This document shows, piece by piece, positions 34,047 through 44,792 of a stretch of 64,000 bases of DNA. The translations under genes were made by a program, and so were the position numbers. Source of the DNA: Sabethes cyaneus (Eukaryota > Arthropoda > Insecta > Diptera > Culicidae); NCBI RefSeq assembly GCF_943734655.1, contig NC_071355.1, positions 221,698,527 through 221,762,526 on the forward strand, written 5' to 3'. Under the pieces are notes generated by a model. It was given only the letters and a program-made list of their open reading frames with translations. It had not been told where the DNA came from and ran no database searches. Within the stretch, counting starts at the first letter, position 1, and each line of letters begins with the position of its first letter.

Positions 34047-37000
34047 ATGGGAATCGGGGAGAAATATTGGAACACCGACAGTAAAAACTATAAGAAGGTG
34101 CAAAAAATGTTAGAGGTAAGTGTGACGACACGAATTGAAATGTTTGCAATCGAACTCAACATAAAATTTTCTGTTCACAGGATAAATGGAAACTAGTACC
34201 GGCTTTTCTGCAAGTAAAAGGTTTAGTTAAGCAACATATCGATTCGTTCAATTACTTTATCAATGTGTATATAAAAAACATAGTCCGGGCAAACGACGAA
34301 GTTAAGAGCGATGCCGATCCTTGCTTTTATGTTAAGTATCTCAACGTTAGTATTGGCATGCCAGACGTTGAGGATGGTTTCAATAATACTAAATCGACAA
34401 CTCCTCACGAATGTCGGCTTCGGGACATGACTTACGCGGCACCGATTACAGTGGATATTGAGTACACTAGAGGAACGCAGCGCGTTGTGAGAAATAATAT
34501 ACTAATCGGACGTATGCCAATCATGCTTAGGTCGTCAAACTGTGTGCTAACGGGAAAATCGGAGTTCGAACTATCTAAAGTTAATGAATGTCCGATGGAT
34601 CCTGGAGGTTACTTCGTGATTCGCGGAACTGAGAAGGTCATTCTTATTCAGGAGCAGATTTCTTGGAACAAAATGATCACCGAGGATTATAACAATGTTA
34701 TACAGTGTCAGGTTACCAGTTCCACACATGAAAAGAAGTCGAGAACCATTCTATTGTCGAAGCACGGTAAATATTACTTGAAGCACAATTCAATGACGGA
34801 GGAGATTCCGGTCGCCATTATTTTCAAAGCAATGGGTATCGCATCTGATCAGGAAATTATGCAGCTAGTTGGAATAGACACAGAAACTCAGAAACGGTTT
34901 GCCCCTTCACTGCTAGAAGCGGCTGGTCATAAAGTCTATACCCAACAGCGTGCCCTGGAATACATGGGCTCAAAGCTAATTGCAAAACGATTTACAACAG
35001 CTGCCACAAAGTATAAGACTACGGCTGATGAGGCGAGAGATCTGCTGGCTACCACTATCTTGGCACACGTCCCAGTGTCGAATTTCAACTTTCAGGTATG
35101 TTTTTTCCTTTAGGATAATTGTTCAAAATTGTCGAAGTAAAAACGGTTTATTTCTACAGGTGAAGGCGATATACGTTGCATTGATGATTCGCCGCGTAAT
35201 GGCTGCTGAGCTGGACAAATCTGCCGTTGACGATCGAGATTACTACGGCAATAAGCGTCTTGAATTAGCAGGATCTTTGCTGTCACTTATGTTTGAAGAT
35301 TTATTTAAACGATTCAACTGGGAGCTGAAAGCGATTGCCGACAGAAACATTCCGAAAGTTAAAGCCGCTCAGTTCGACATTGTGAAGCACATGCGGGCGG
35401 CATCGATATCGATAGGTTTGGAAACGGCCATCTCAACCGGAAATTGGACCATTAAGCGATTCAAGATGGAACGGGCGGGGGTGACGCAAGTGCTTTCCCG
35501 CTTGAGCTACATTTCAGCACTCGGGATGATGACACGAGTAAATTCACAGTTTGAGAAGACCAGGAAAGTTTCCGGGCCACGTTCGTTGCAGCCAAGTCAG
35601 TGGGGTATGCTCTGTCCATCAGATACGCCGGAAGGAGAAGCCTGTGGGTTGGTTAAGAATCTAGCTCTGATGACGCACATTACGACTGAAGTGGACGAGG
35701 AACCCGTCATTCGATTGGCGTACAATTCCGGTGTAGAAGACATTCGCTTACTAGGTGGTGAAACCATCAATAATCCGAAAGTTTTCATGGTATTTATTAA
35801 TGGTAATATTTTGGGAGTAACCATTGGATATAAAAGATTGGTAGAGGTGTTTCGTATGATGAGGCGAAAGGGATTAATCGGTTCATTCGTATCAATTCAT
35901 ACATCTTTTACCCAGCGTTGCGTTTACATACACACGGATGGGGGCCGCCTATGCAGACCCTACATTATTGTTCAAGGCGGTTGCCCTTTGGTACAGCAAG
36001 AACACATCGAACAACTTAAGGTTGGACTCCGGAAGTTCGAAGATTTTCTACACGATGGTTTAATCGAATATTTGGATGTGAATGAAGAGAATGATTCATT
36101 TATCGCTTACCAGGAAATTGATATTGATCCAGAGAAAACGACTCATTTGGAAATTGAACCGTTTACGTTGCTAGGAGTTTGTGCAGGTTTGGTCCCATAC
36201 CCTCATCACAATCAGAGTCCGCGTAATACTTATCAATGTGCTATGGGAAAGCAGGCGATGGGAATCATTGGATACAATCAGAAAAATCGCATCGACACAC
36301 TTATGTATAATATCGTTTATCCACAAACACCAATGGTACGGTCGCGAACTATCGAGTTAACGAATTTCGATAAACTGCCAGCTGGCCAGAACGCAACCGT
36401 TGCCGTTATGAGTTATTCTGGATATGATATAGAGGATGCTTTGATTCTAAATAAAGCCTCAATAGACCGTGGCTACGGTCGTTGCTTGGTGTATAAAAAC
36501 AGTAAATGTACTATTAAAAGGTACAGTAATCAAACTTTTGACCGCATTATGGGTCCGATGAAGGATTCACTCACCAACAAGATAATCTTTAAGCACGAGT
36601 GTCTCGATACGGATGGAATAATTTCTCCCGGAGAGAAAGTGCTTTCGAAGCAAACAATGGTCAACAAAGAGATGCCAGCAGTCAAATCTACCAATCCAAT
36701 AGAGCAGAAAGAAGCCGGTCAGCAGCCGATTGCCTACAGTGCCGTTCCCATCACCTACAAAAGCACCGAACCAAGTTATATCGAAAAGGTTATGGTTTCG
36801 ACCAACAATGATGAAGAATTTTTAGTAAAGATTCTGCTGCGGCAAACCCGTCGACCAGAGATAGGTGACAAGTTCAGCTCGCGACACGGACAAAAAGGTG
36901 TTACCGGTTTAATTGTCGAGCAGGAAGACCTTCCGTTCAACGATTACGGAATGTCCCCAGATATGGTAATGAACCCTCACGGTTTCCCTTCCCGTATGAC

Positions 37001-37580
37001 AGTTGGTAAAACATTAGAATTACTAGGCAGTAAAGCCGGTGTGTTGGAGGGTAAATTTCACTACGGTACAGCTTTCGGTGGATCGAAATGTCAAGACTTG
37101 CAAGATGAGTTATTCAAGAACGGTTTCAACTATTTAGGCAAAGATGTGTTCTATTCTGGCATCACGGGCGAACCGCTTGAAATGTACATTTACTCGGGTC
37201 CCGTTTACTACCAAAAGCTCAAACATATGGTCCAGGATAAAATGCATGCCAGAGCTCGAGGCCCCCGAGCAGTGCTCACTCGACAGCCGACACAAGGACG
37301 TAGCCGCGAAGGAGGTCTCCGTTTGGGAGAAATGGAGCGGGATTGTTTGATATCGTATGGAGCTTCGATGCTAATTATGGAGCGGCTGATGATTTCATCC
37401 GATGCCTTCGATGTGGACGTATGTAATGTTTGCGGAAGACTTGCTTATTCCTCTTGGTGTCACAACTGCCGGTCGTCTGCAAGTGTGTCCAAAATATCCA
37501 TGCCCTATGCGTGCAAGCTGTTGTTCCAAGAATTAACCAGCATGAATATTGTTCCCAAACTAAAGTTACACAATTATTAA
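34047..37580 (+). CDS. RpIII128: DNA-directed RNA polymerase III subunit RPC2 (second-largest subunit)
   Basis: Three exons: 34047-34115, 34181-35095 and 35160-37580, all GT/AG and phase 0, giving 1134 residues, essentially the family length. The subunit forms one half of the RNA polymerase III active centre, which transcribes tRNA, 5S rRNA and U6 in the nucleus. Visible family blocks include WKLVPAFLQVKGLVKQHIDS at the start, DPCFYVKYLN, the protrusion/lobe segment HECRLRDMTYAAPITVDIEY, RMPIMLRSSNC, CPMDPGGYFVIRGTEKVI, the fork region GMLCPSDTPEGEACGLVKNL, the hybrid-binding motif GDKFSSRHGQKGV near residue 897, and the C-terminal zinc site C1083-x2-C1086 ... C1095-x2-C1098. RPC2, rather than RPB2 or RPA2, is indicated by the N-terminus and the KWKLVPAF start. 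No lesion is seen. It lies tail-to-tail with metaxin-2. Confidence 0.96.
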
Positions 37581-37586
37581 TTTATG

Positions 37587-37592
37587 AATAAA
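37587..37592 (+). terminator. Polyadenylation signal of the RPC2 gene
   Basis: AATAAA six bases after the stop codon. With a usual 10-25-base spacing, cleavage would fall near 37605-37615, just before the metaxin-2 3' end on the other strand. Confidence 0.6.
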
Positions 37593-37645
37593 TGAGTTGA
37601 TTAACTAAAAAACTTTTTTTTCGAAACAGCTTGAAAACAAACAGG

Positions 37646-37651
37646 TTTATT
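37646..37651 (-). terminator. Polyadenylation signal of the metaxin-2 gene
   Basis: AATAAA on the minus strand about 40 bases beyond the metaxin-2 stop. The two convergent genes would terminate within a few tens of bases of each other. Confidence 0.55.
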
Positions 37652-37690
37652 TGATGCTTCTAAAACAACTACAATTAGAAATGGTGCTGT

Positions 37691-39197
37691 CTAGGCCTTT
37701 TTGGCGGTACTGGCAGATTTTTTAAAGTACTTCTCTTCTACATTTTTACAGAAAATTGTTAAGTTTTTGTGGTTGTTGATGGTTTCAGCCAGTACATTGT
37801 TTGGCAGGGTCATTGTAAAAATACTAAACAAATGTCCGAACACCAACGCATCCAATTCAGTGGGCCTGAAAATGAAATGAAAATTACACGTTGTTTTATT
37901 TTTCATTAAATGCTCTTACTCATCGCCGTAGAAATAGAGTTGCTTCCCCAATTTCATACTGAGAGATTCGCACAGCTTGTCTACCCTTTGAACAACTTCC
38001 TCAAGTTTCAGAGTTAAAAATTCCGCCACACTTAGCTGGCGGCGCACTGATCGTTCCTTGCGCCAGTTTTGAATGTGATTTAGTGGAAAAGGATAAACGC
38101 AACCGTTACGTTGTTTGGTTATTTCGTTTAGCACTTTTGGATCCAACCAGCTGATGTATTGCTATAAAGGCAAGGATGCAAGTTATAGGCGCGATCAGCA
38201 AAATGTAGACTTACCTCTGCATTAGTAAAAATTTGTTCCACTAAACAAAGGTAGGTACGGATATCGTCCTTATCCTCGGCTGACAAAGCTTCGGTCAATG
38301 TCAATTTTTTCTGCTCGACAAAGCTAAGAATAGGTTCAAACTCGGCGTATGTGTAGTTTTCCACCCGCAAAACAGGCAGTTTTGTTCGCTTGCCCCCCGG
38401 GGAAATGAATTCTGCATTAGCCCGTTGTTCAACCTTGAACGGTAGCTCCAACATCGTAAGATAAGTACGTACTGCCAAGCAACTGGCGTTTTCGGCCAAC
38501 AGAATCTGACCCTCTTCGTACGGTTGATAGAGATAAGCTGTTTTAGGCCATGGTTCTGAAGCTATAAGCGATTGAAAATTTGAACTGTGGATACTCATTT
38601 GAATCTTGTTTTTGCGCAGATGGAAATTGTTAGATGCCAACCAAAAGACATGAGAATATAATAAAAAGTCAATCTTTTTAAGTTTATGCGTAATTTTTTG
38701 TACGTGTGTTGCTGCGTCAGTACGTACTACATTTCCATTTTTTGTCAACAAATCTATGCTTTTGATAATTACAGTCAGTCTACTAAGGTCATTACGAATT
38801 TAAATCCTTTGAGTCTGTCGGAATTTTAGTAAACTTTAAAGGAAGAAATTTTTCGTTTTAATTTTACTAGGTATTAATTAATTATTCTCTGTTAAGCGTT
38901 TCACTTCGCGGTCAAAAAAAAATGTATGGAAAATATTTTGTCTTTCTTGATTCACGTAAATATTCTTCCAGCAACTGAGCATTAGACGAACATTAGTAAA
39001 ATTAATACTATAAATGTACAGGAATATAAATAAGTTCCGCTTTCGATCACTATTTAAGGTTTAGCAATGACTATTGTCATGACTGTAGCTCATTCTAATT
39101 ATACAGTACAGGAAAAGGATCTGGTGACACATATATATAAAAAGGATATTTACTCACCAATTTGATTCTTCAGGTATTCGTCAGTTATTGCACTCAT
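37691..39197 (-). CDS. Mtx2: Metaxin-2, outer mitochondrial membrane import/assembly factor
   Basis: Four exons on the minus strand: 39197-39158, 38561-38215, 38161-37920 and 37865-37691, with GT/AG ends and matching phases, giving 267 residues (family about 263). The first exon encodes only MSAITDEYLKNQI plus one base. It was chosen because its splice to 38561 (...QIA/SEPWPKTAYLYQPYE) reproduces the conserved metaxin-2 N-terminus. The alternative Met at 38598, read through the acceptor, gives an unconserved start. Conserved blocks: EPWPxxAxLYQ, EEGQILLAENASCLAVR, CxANAEFISPGG-like RANAEFISPGG, the GST-C-like helix segment YPFPLNHIQNWRK, and PTELDALVFGHLF near the end. Metaxins have a GST-like fold and act with the SAM complex in beta-barrel assembly. 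The start faces the SYCP2-like gene across 1.26 kb. Confidence 0.93.
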
Positions 39198-39234
39198 TCT
39201 AGATTTCCAATTGTTCCGACTCTATTTGTTTTGT

Positions 39235-39501
39235 CTACGCAATTGCTGCAGTATAGTCCTTATAAGCCAATGGATCAGTATATAAATCGTGTAGGTTGAT
39301 ATTATGTTTACAAAGTAGTTCCCTTATAGCCTTGAAATCCTTGAAGTCAGATTCTGATTTTGTCAGAACCAGATGGTTTTCTTTTTTTATTGTTTGTATC
39401 AAGGATGGGAAAGCTACCGATATTATATAGGTCGGATCACATTGACCGTCAGCATCCATCAACGGCAACGTAACGGAGCGTAACGTCCGTGATGGTCGCA
39501 T
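39235..39501 (-). CDS. Unassigned short reading frame upstream of metaxin-2
   Basis: An 88-codon frame ending LHDLYTDPLAYKDYTAAIA, with mixed charged/hydrophobic composition (SVAFPSLIQTIKKENHLVLTKSESDFKDFKAIRELL) that looks protein-like rather than low-complexity. I do not recognise it. It lies just 5' of metaxin-2 exon 1 on the same strand. It could be the last exon of an otherwise unseen gene, a domesticated transposon piece, or chance. The GT-rich 5' part (CGTAACG repeats near 39465-39490) looks repeat-derived. Confidence 0.2.
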   Translation of the reverse strand: MRPSRTLRSVTLPLMDADGQCDPTYIISVAFPSLIQTIKKENHLVLTKSESDFKDFKAIRELLCKHNINLHDLYTDPLAYKDYTAAIA

Positions 39502-39622
39502 GCAAGCATTTTCAGTGTGCGCACATTATTGCGGAGTTTCCACCACTCGACAATAGGCCGTATGAATATAACAGTTTACTTTGCTTTTCCCGTTTAAATC
39601 GTATGGTAGCATTTGCTCTAAA

Positions 39623-39739
39623 GGACCAGACACAATGCATACGGATTTTACTACGTTGCGGCAATTTGCGAGTTTTTCCATAGGGTTTCTGTAAAATTTC
39701 CGCAACATAGTAAAATCCGTATGCATTGTGTCTGGGCCT
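39623..39739. mobile_element. Small foldback MITE with CCAGACACAATGCATACGG arms
   Basis: The left arm begins GGACCAGACACAATGCATAC and continues GGATTTTACTACGTTGCGG. The right arm is its reverse complement with few differences, ending GCATTGTGTCTGGGCC. Arms of about 40 bases enclose a short loop, so the transcript would form a long hairpin. Confidence 0.65.
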
Positions 39740-39742
39740 TAT

Positions 39743-39962
39743 CCCTCTCTGTCCCAGGGGTGTTTTGGTGGTTTATAGTTTTTGATCATGTAAAAAAGCT
39801 ATTAATTAACAATTCGTCCAGCGCAACTATACACCTTGTAAAACAATGTTTTTACTACGTTACAAAATCAAAATATCCATATTTGAATGCCTCAAAAATT
39901 TTATCGGTCGATTTTAGTATCGGAAGTCATGGAGCACCTGTGCTACCATGGGACAGAGAGGG
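39743..39962. mobile_element. TTAA-type (piggyBac-like) MITE, copy 1
   Basis: 220 bp with ends CCTCTCTGTCCCA / TGGGACAGAGAGG. The right flank is TTAA and the left flank TTAT, one base off the expected duplication. It is nearly identical to the copy at 51825-52044. TTAA targeting is diagnostic of piggyBac-type transposition. No coding capacity. Confidence 0.75.
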
Positions 39963-40461
39963 TTAACACTTTTATTCATACGGCCTAATGTTAGCAGCAA
40001 ATCTGTCAGGAGGGCGTTTTTTCTGCAATAGCGCCCTTCGTTAAGTCGACTGTCAAACACCGTTCGTTAAGATACGGATAGCACTCCTCTGATTATATGG
40101 ATTACGCCAAGCTACGTTAAATATCAGAATGTGAGATTACTAAATAAAATCCCTGATTTGAACGCATTTTACGTTACGTTGTCTGTTGTCGATTGCTCAT
40201 CTTGCTGACGGTTAGTGTGATACCGGCTTAAAACTTCTGGCAGCCCTGTGGCAGCTGATAAGATTCTCAGCTGAAGATAAAGCAGAGTGTTTTTCAAAAT
40301 TACTGTCAGCTTGTTCTTGTTATCATGGTTACCATCTAAGCAACCACATAAACACTAAATTTCATCTTCCAATGTAAAAACTAAAAAGTACCACGTGCGC
40401 TTTTGTTCAAATATGTTTTAATTTGTAGTTCTGTGGTTAATACCGGTTTTACCTTTTAAGA

Positions 40462-43400
40462 ATGGTAGTCAGCTATGATGTTATAAATGCTAAGCTTCGA
40501 AAACGACTAGAAGATTTGCAAAACCATGCAAATCCAACGGAGAAATTCCGTTTACTTAAACGATACCTGACACACTTTGTCAGGTTCGTACGATACGGGC
40601 GGCTTTTCGAAGATTCATTTGCGGACCATTTGCAGATGGTTGTGGTAAGTATACGGCACACGGGAAACCGCTTGATGTACCTATACCATGTTTTATGCTT
40701 ACAGATTCATCTAAACAATCGTTGTTCCTTGGACCAGGATTCGCTTGCGACGGTAATTAAAACTTTGTGTACAATCTGCTGTATCCCAGTTGTTCCCTAC
40801 CAAACGGTAGTTATTGCTCTACAAGGATTACTCGATATATTCGCACGCATATCTTGCAAGGAAGCGTTGAATGGCTTGCAGCGTTGTAGACTGCATTTGT
40901 ATAATCATCAAATGTTACCTAAATCGAATGTGAAATAATTTCAACTTTGTTTTCAGCCAAAGATTAATTTCACAGATCAAGTATTTCAAATATATGAAAA
41001 TCCAAATCTATTTAGTTGAACTTGTTTATGTAAGTTCATTAGTTTACGTTAAAACAACAAAACGTAGAGAATACGTTAACGAATTTAGTAAGTTTTTGGG
41101 TGATTCTTGGATGGAGCTTCTCGAATGGAAGTCGATTAATGTGGCAGAGGTATTCGAAGTATCAAAATTAAAAAATTTAGGACATAATAGACTTTGCTTT
41201 ATTTATCCAGGAATGTCGAAACTATTTGGTAAGATTACAGAAAAGCGACGTGAAGTTAAATGTTTTCTCTGTTCCGGTGAAAAAAATTACAATTGATACG
41301 TATAGTTTTACTAAGCTGAGCAACTCAAGGGTCCCCCTTTGGCTGGATTTCAATTTTCGTCCCGCCACTATTAACTTTTCAGCTGATGTTTCGGTAAATC
41401 ATGGTGGCGATAAAAACGAGATGAATGTCAACATAGAAGTGTTGCACAGTAATGTTAGTCACATTGAATTAATAGATAGGTGAGTTTTGTGATATTTTGT
41501 CTTAAAGTAGTTTTTTATTTCTCATGTTTTTTAACAGACAAATTTATCCTGTGTTAAAGATCAGCTATACCGCAATCGATTTGGATCCAAAAGTAATGGA
41601 CGTCGACAAGGACGGTAGCTTGATAATTTATTTGTTACCAGAATTTGATTACAATCGTCTTCGTGCCGAAGTTCTTCCTAGTATCCGAATGAATAATGAC
41701 AGTGAAGAAAATTATAATCCCTACTCGTTGTGCCTGGATGGTTTGCACAATATTTCCTTACAACAAACGTTCCCATCTACTACAGCTGTATCTGTGCTAG
41801 CGAATTCAGAAAGATTGCAAGAACACCGACACGTCATTGAGCAACACCAGCAAATTCGAAGTCAATTATTGAATGACATTAGTTCAGGAGAAAGTAATAA
41901 AGAAAATGAAGCACCTAATAATGTCGCTAATCAGCCTCATGTGCTGCTTCAGGATGTGCAACGACTGCGTGTTTTCGAACCATTGAGAGTAGATTGTCAA
42001 CGGCAAATGAGCATTAGAGCTAAACAAAGCAATGAACAAGACGTTGAATCCGAATGCTTAAAGCAACCGTCGTTTGACACTAAAAAGTTGTCCTCCAAAG
42101 ATGAAGTTCTTAGAGAAATTTACCCTGAAGAGCAACAAATAGAAAAAAGTAAGGAAAACGGTAAACACAATATATTACGACCAAAGCATTCGGCTAAGCA
42201 ACAGCAACGTCCATCAACCGAATCATCTGGTAAAAAGCGAAAATTGTACGCCAGCGAAGCGATAGAAGATGAATTAAATGCAAGTAAAGATTCGCAGATT
42301 CAACGTAACATTTATGTAGAAGGCAAGTTAGTGAACACAGTAAAGCCTATGAAAGCACAAGAAGAAAGGCCTATTATTCCTGCAGAAGCAACTATTCCGA
42401 ATGAAAGTAAAGATCCTAACGTGTCGTCAAATATAACATCGTCAGAAGAATTTCAACAATCACTTAAAGCTTACATTGAAAATAATGGCATTTTTGGGAT
42501 TACCCAGCAAAAGATTTTAGATAAAAAACTCGAAAAAAACATTCGCAAAATAAATCAAATGGTTGATCGTTCTGCAAGAAGATTTTTTAAGCGCGAGCCG
42601 GTGTCGGAGAATCCTTATGATTTCAACGAACCAACAAGCTTGTCGAAAAAACAAAAAACTCGTAAACGTAATAATACCACCATCAAAAAAGGAAAGCAAA
42701 ACTTTGATAACACTGATCATGATTTTGTCCCAAATAGTAAAGCAGCTAAAAATAAAGCTAATGCTTCACGTCGCAACCAGCGTTCCATTCCGCAACGTAC
42801 AGCTAAAAGGCAAGTGAGCGTTCCTCAACCATTGCCCATAAAATCAGAACCGCCAACTCAGCGAAGTTCGTTACCTCGCAAAGCAAAGCCATCCGTGCTA
42901 GTAGATCTTACGTCTGATACGGAGCATAGAGACGAAGTAAATTCGCCAACATTAAAAAACGCAGCTCTACAGCCACCTGAAGAGGACACTTTTCAAGAAT
43001 TCAACATTTCACCGATTGAATCGCAACAACTGCATAATCAACAATCATTGGAAAAGCATAAAGATTTCGCAAATCCGAAACCAACCATTTCGCTAGCATC
43101 GACAGCTGCTAGCAAACCTTTGAATGTTAATGCGGTCGACCAAATGTTCGGAACCAGAACATTGGATGATTCGTTCGAGGAAAACATTGACAGTAGAAAC
43201 ATTTTTGTTCGAAGAAATTACAAAAAACCACCAAGAAACGTCCTGCAAAAAATGGCAGCGCCCATTATCGAACAAGAAAAGCTGAAGGGTATGCATATTA
43301 ACCAATTTTTTTTCCAATTTAATGATGAAAATTTCTCCATACAGCTCAAATGCAAATATCGTACTCTTCTTCGTCTAATAATAGTGTCGTAGGCGTCATC

Positions 43401-44498
43401 TCAATAAAAGGATTGCTTAATGAAACTGAAAAACAGGATCTGCCGAAACTGACAAAGGAACATATCGAACAACATTTGCTAAAGGAGAAACCGATGCCGA
43501 TTCCGCAATCCATTGAATTAGGACGTAATTTGCTTCAACCTGTTCCAAACACTTTGTATGCTAGTCATGATGGGGTTAACCGGACAAAGTACGATATGGA
43601 GTATGCTTCTCGCAATTTCATGCTAAACAAGTACATCGTTGAAAATCATCACGTTGAGAGAGAAATACAAAATGAAGAAAGCGTGCTAAATGACGAAGCT
43701 CAAGTTATTGATCCAATTCCTGAAGTTCCACCAGCAAAAGATACATATCGCTTGCACTCAGAGTCACATGATTCACTATCAACTTGCTATCCGACTACTA
43801 GAAGCGCCACTGCACTCCCAAATACTAATCATACAGAGCCTACCGGCAGATCGAACATACAGTTGGGTAGAAACTCACTTAAGCGTGTATCTTGCGATCC
43901 GGAAACACCCGGTCCACGGTTGAAAGCGTCTCGAGTTGCAGCAAACGATCGTAAAACATCGTCAGCTCAACCTGCAAAAGACCCCACGATGTTGGCTTCT
44001 GCTATGCTAACGAAGTTCAAAGAAATGATTCACCAGCAGCTCGATCCTGCTTTGAGTGAAATGGAGAAGAAAATATGCAAGCTTGATGGAGTTCACGAAG
44101 TTTTTGAGCAGCTTTCAACCGATTTCCATGTGCAGGAAATTAGTATGAAATGCAAAGAGATAGCGACGTTGGAGGATAAATTGGATCAACTTCTCGATGA
44201 AGTGACTATGCTGTGTAAGGACTCTACCGACAGGTATTAATTTCAATTTAAGTAATTGTGATACAATTTTTTGTTTAAAATTGTGATTCTATTTTACAGA
44301 AGTGACCATACATTACGGCTGGCCAAAAATCTAGTCAAATACGACATATCCAAACGTAGAAACTACCTGGCACAGGTGGAAATTGGTCGCCAGGAGATGC
44401 CTCTTATTGTAAGCGATTGCACTAAAGAGGTGTGGAATGACCAGATTTACAGCAGGAAGTTGCAGTTAGAGTTGTTGCTTAACAAACTGTTGATGTGA
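40462..44498 (+). CDS. Putative SYCP2-like meiotic chromosome-axis protein
   Basis: Seven exons: 40462-40644, 40705-40898, 40957-41149, 41211-41479, 41538-43288, 43345-44233 and 44300-44498, about 1225 residues, all introns 56-66 nt. The exon 2 donor (TT|GTATAA) is the least certain; AT|GTTACC 13 bases on also keeps phase. Residues 1-190 are helical, repeat-like (LKRYLTHFVRFVRYGRLFEDSF). About 195-330 form a beta-rich PH-like domain with ECRNYLVRLQ, then NVFSVPVKK and LWLDFNFRPATINF, which resemble the corresponding SYCP2/SYCP2L segment (DCR-hydrophobic, FPCL, FWIDFN) as I recall it. About 330-1050 is polar and basic with candidate nuclear signals (KKRKLYA; KKQKTRKRNNTTIKKGK). About 1078-1170 is coiled coil (LSEMEKKICKLDGVHEVF). 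SYCP2 builds the meiotic chromosome axis with SYCP3; function here is inferred from architecture. Confidence 0.65.
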
Positions 44499-44792
44499 GG
44501 TGGAGCATTTTAGTTTTCATAACATAAGACTGTTGAACCATTGTGGCGTATTAATTTCAAGTAATATTTAGAGCAATTCAGTTATTTGTCTAAACATTTG
44601 TTTATATATTAGTTCTGATAAAAACTACTATAAGTCTTTTATACCAGGTTGATTTCGGAATATTCTCCTAATTAATTGTAATATAAGAAATCGATGACTT
44701 TTGTATGCTTGACTGGCTAAGATAACTAGCAATAACTGTTTATTACGAAATTACTAGAAAATATATATATCCGCGTAAGTTCGTTAAGAAAG
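44499..44792. other. 3' flank of the SYCP2-like gene, nothing recognised
   Basis: AT-rich; should contain the 3' untranslated region, but no canonical AATAAA was found close to the stop. Confidence 0.35.

Larger units (their letters stand above)
39547..39985. mobile_element. Outer MITE (TAGGCCGTATGAATA ends) carrying two nested elements
   Basis: TAGGCCGTATGAATA at about 39554 is mirrored by TATTCATACGGCCTA at about 39975. Between them lie, in order, a second inverted-repeat unit (39623-39739) and a TTAA-flanked MITE (39743-39962). Without the inner elements the outer MITE would be roughly 100 bases, so the three insertions are stacked in the metaxin-2/SYCP2-like intergenic space. Confidence 0.55.

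Noticed and set aside
34223..34408. Minus-strand frame opposite RPC2 exon 2
   Set aside because: Shadow of the conserved RPC2 coding sequence.
38562..38751. In-frame upstream extension of metaxin-2 (starting MLTKNGNVV)
   Set aside because: It lies in the intron before a good acceptor at 38561, and its residues do not match the conserved metaxin-2 N-terminus.
41229..41240. GTAAGATTACAG as a 12-nt intron in the SYCP2-like gene
   Set aside because: Far below any workable intron length; the 61-nt intron at 41150-41210 resolves the frame change.
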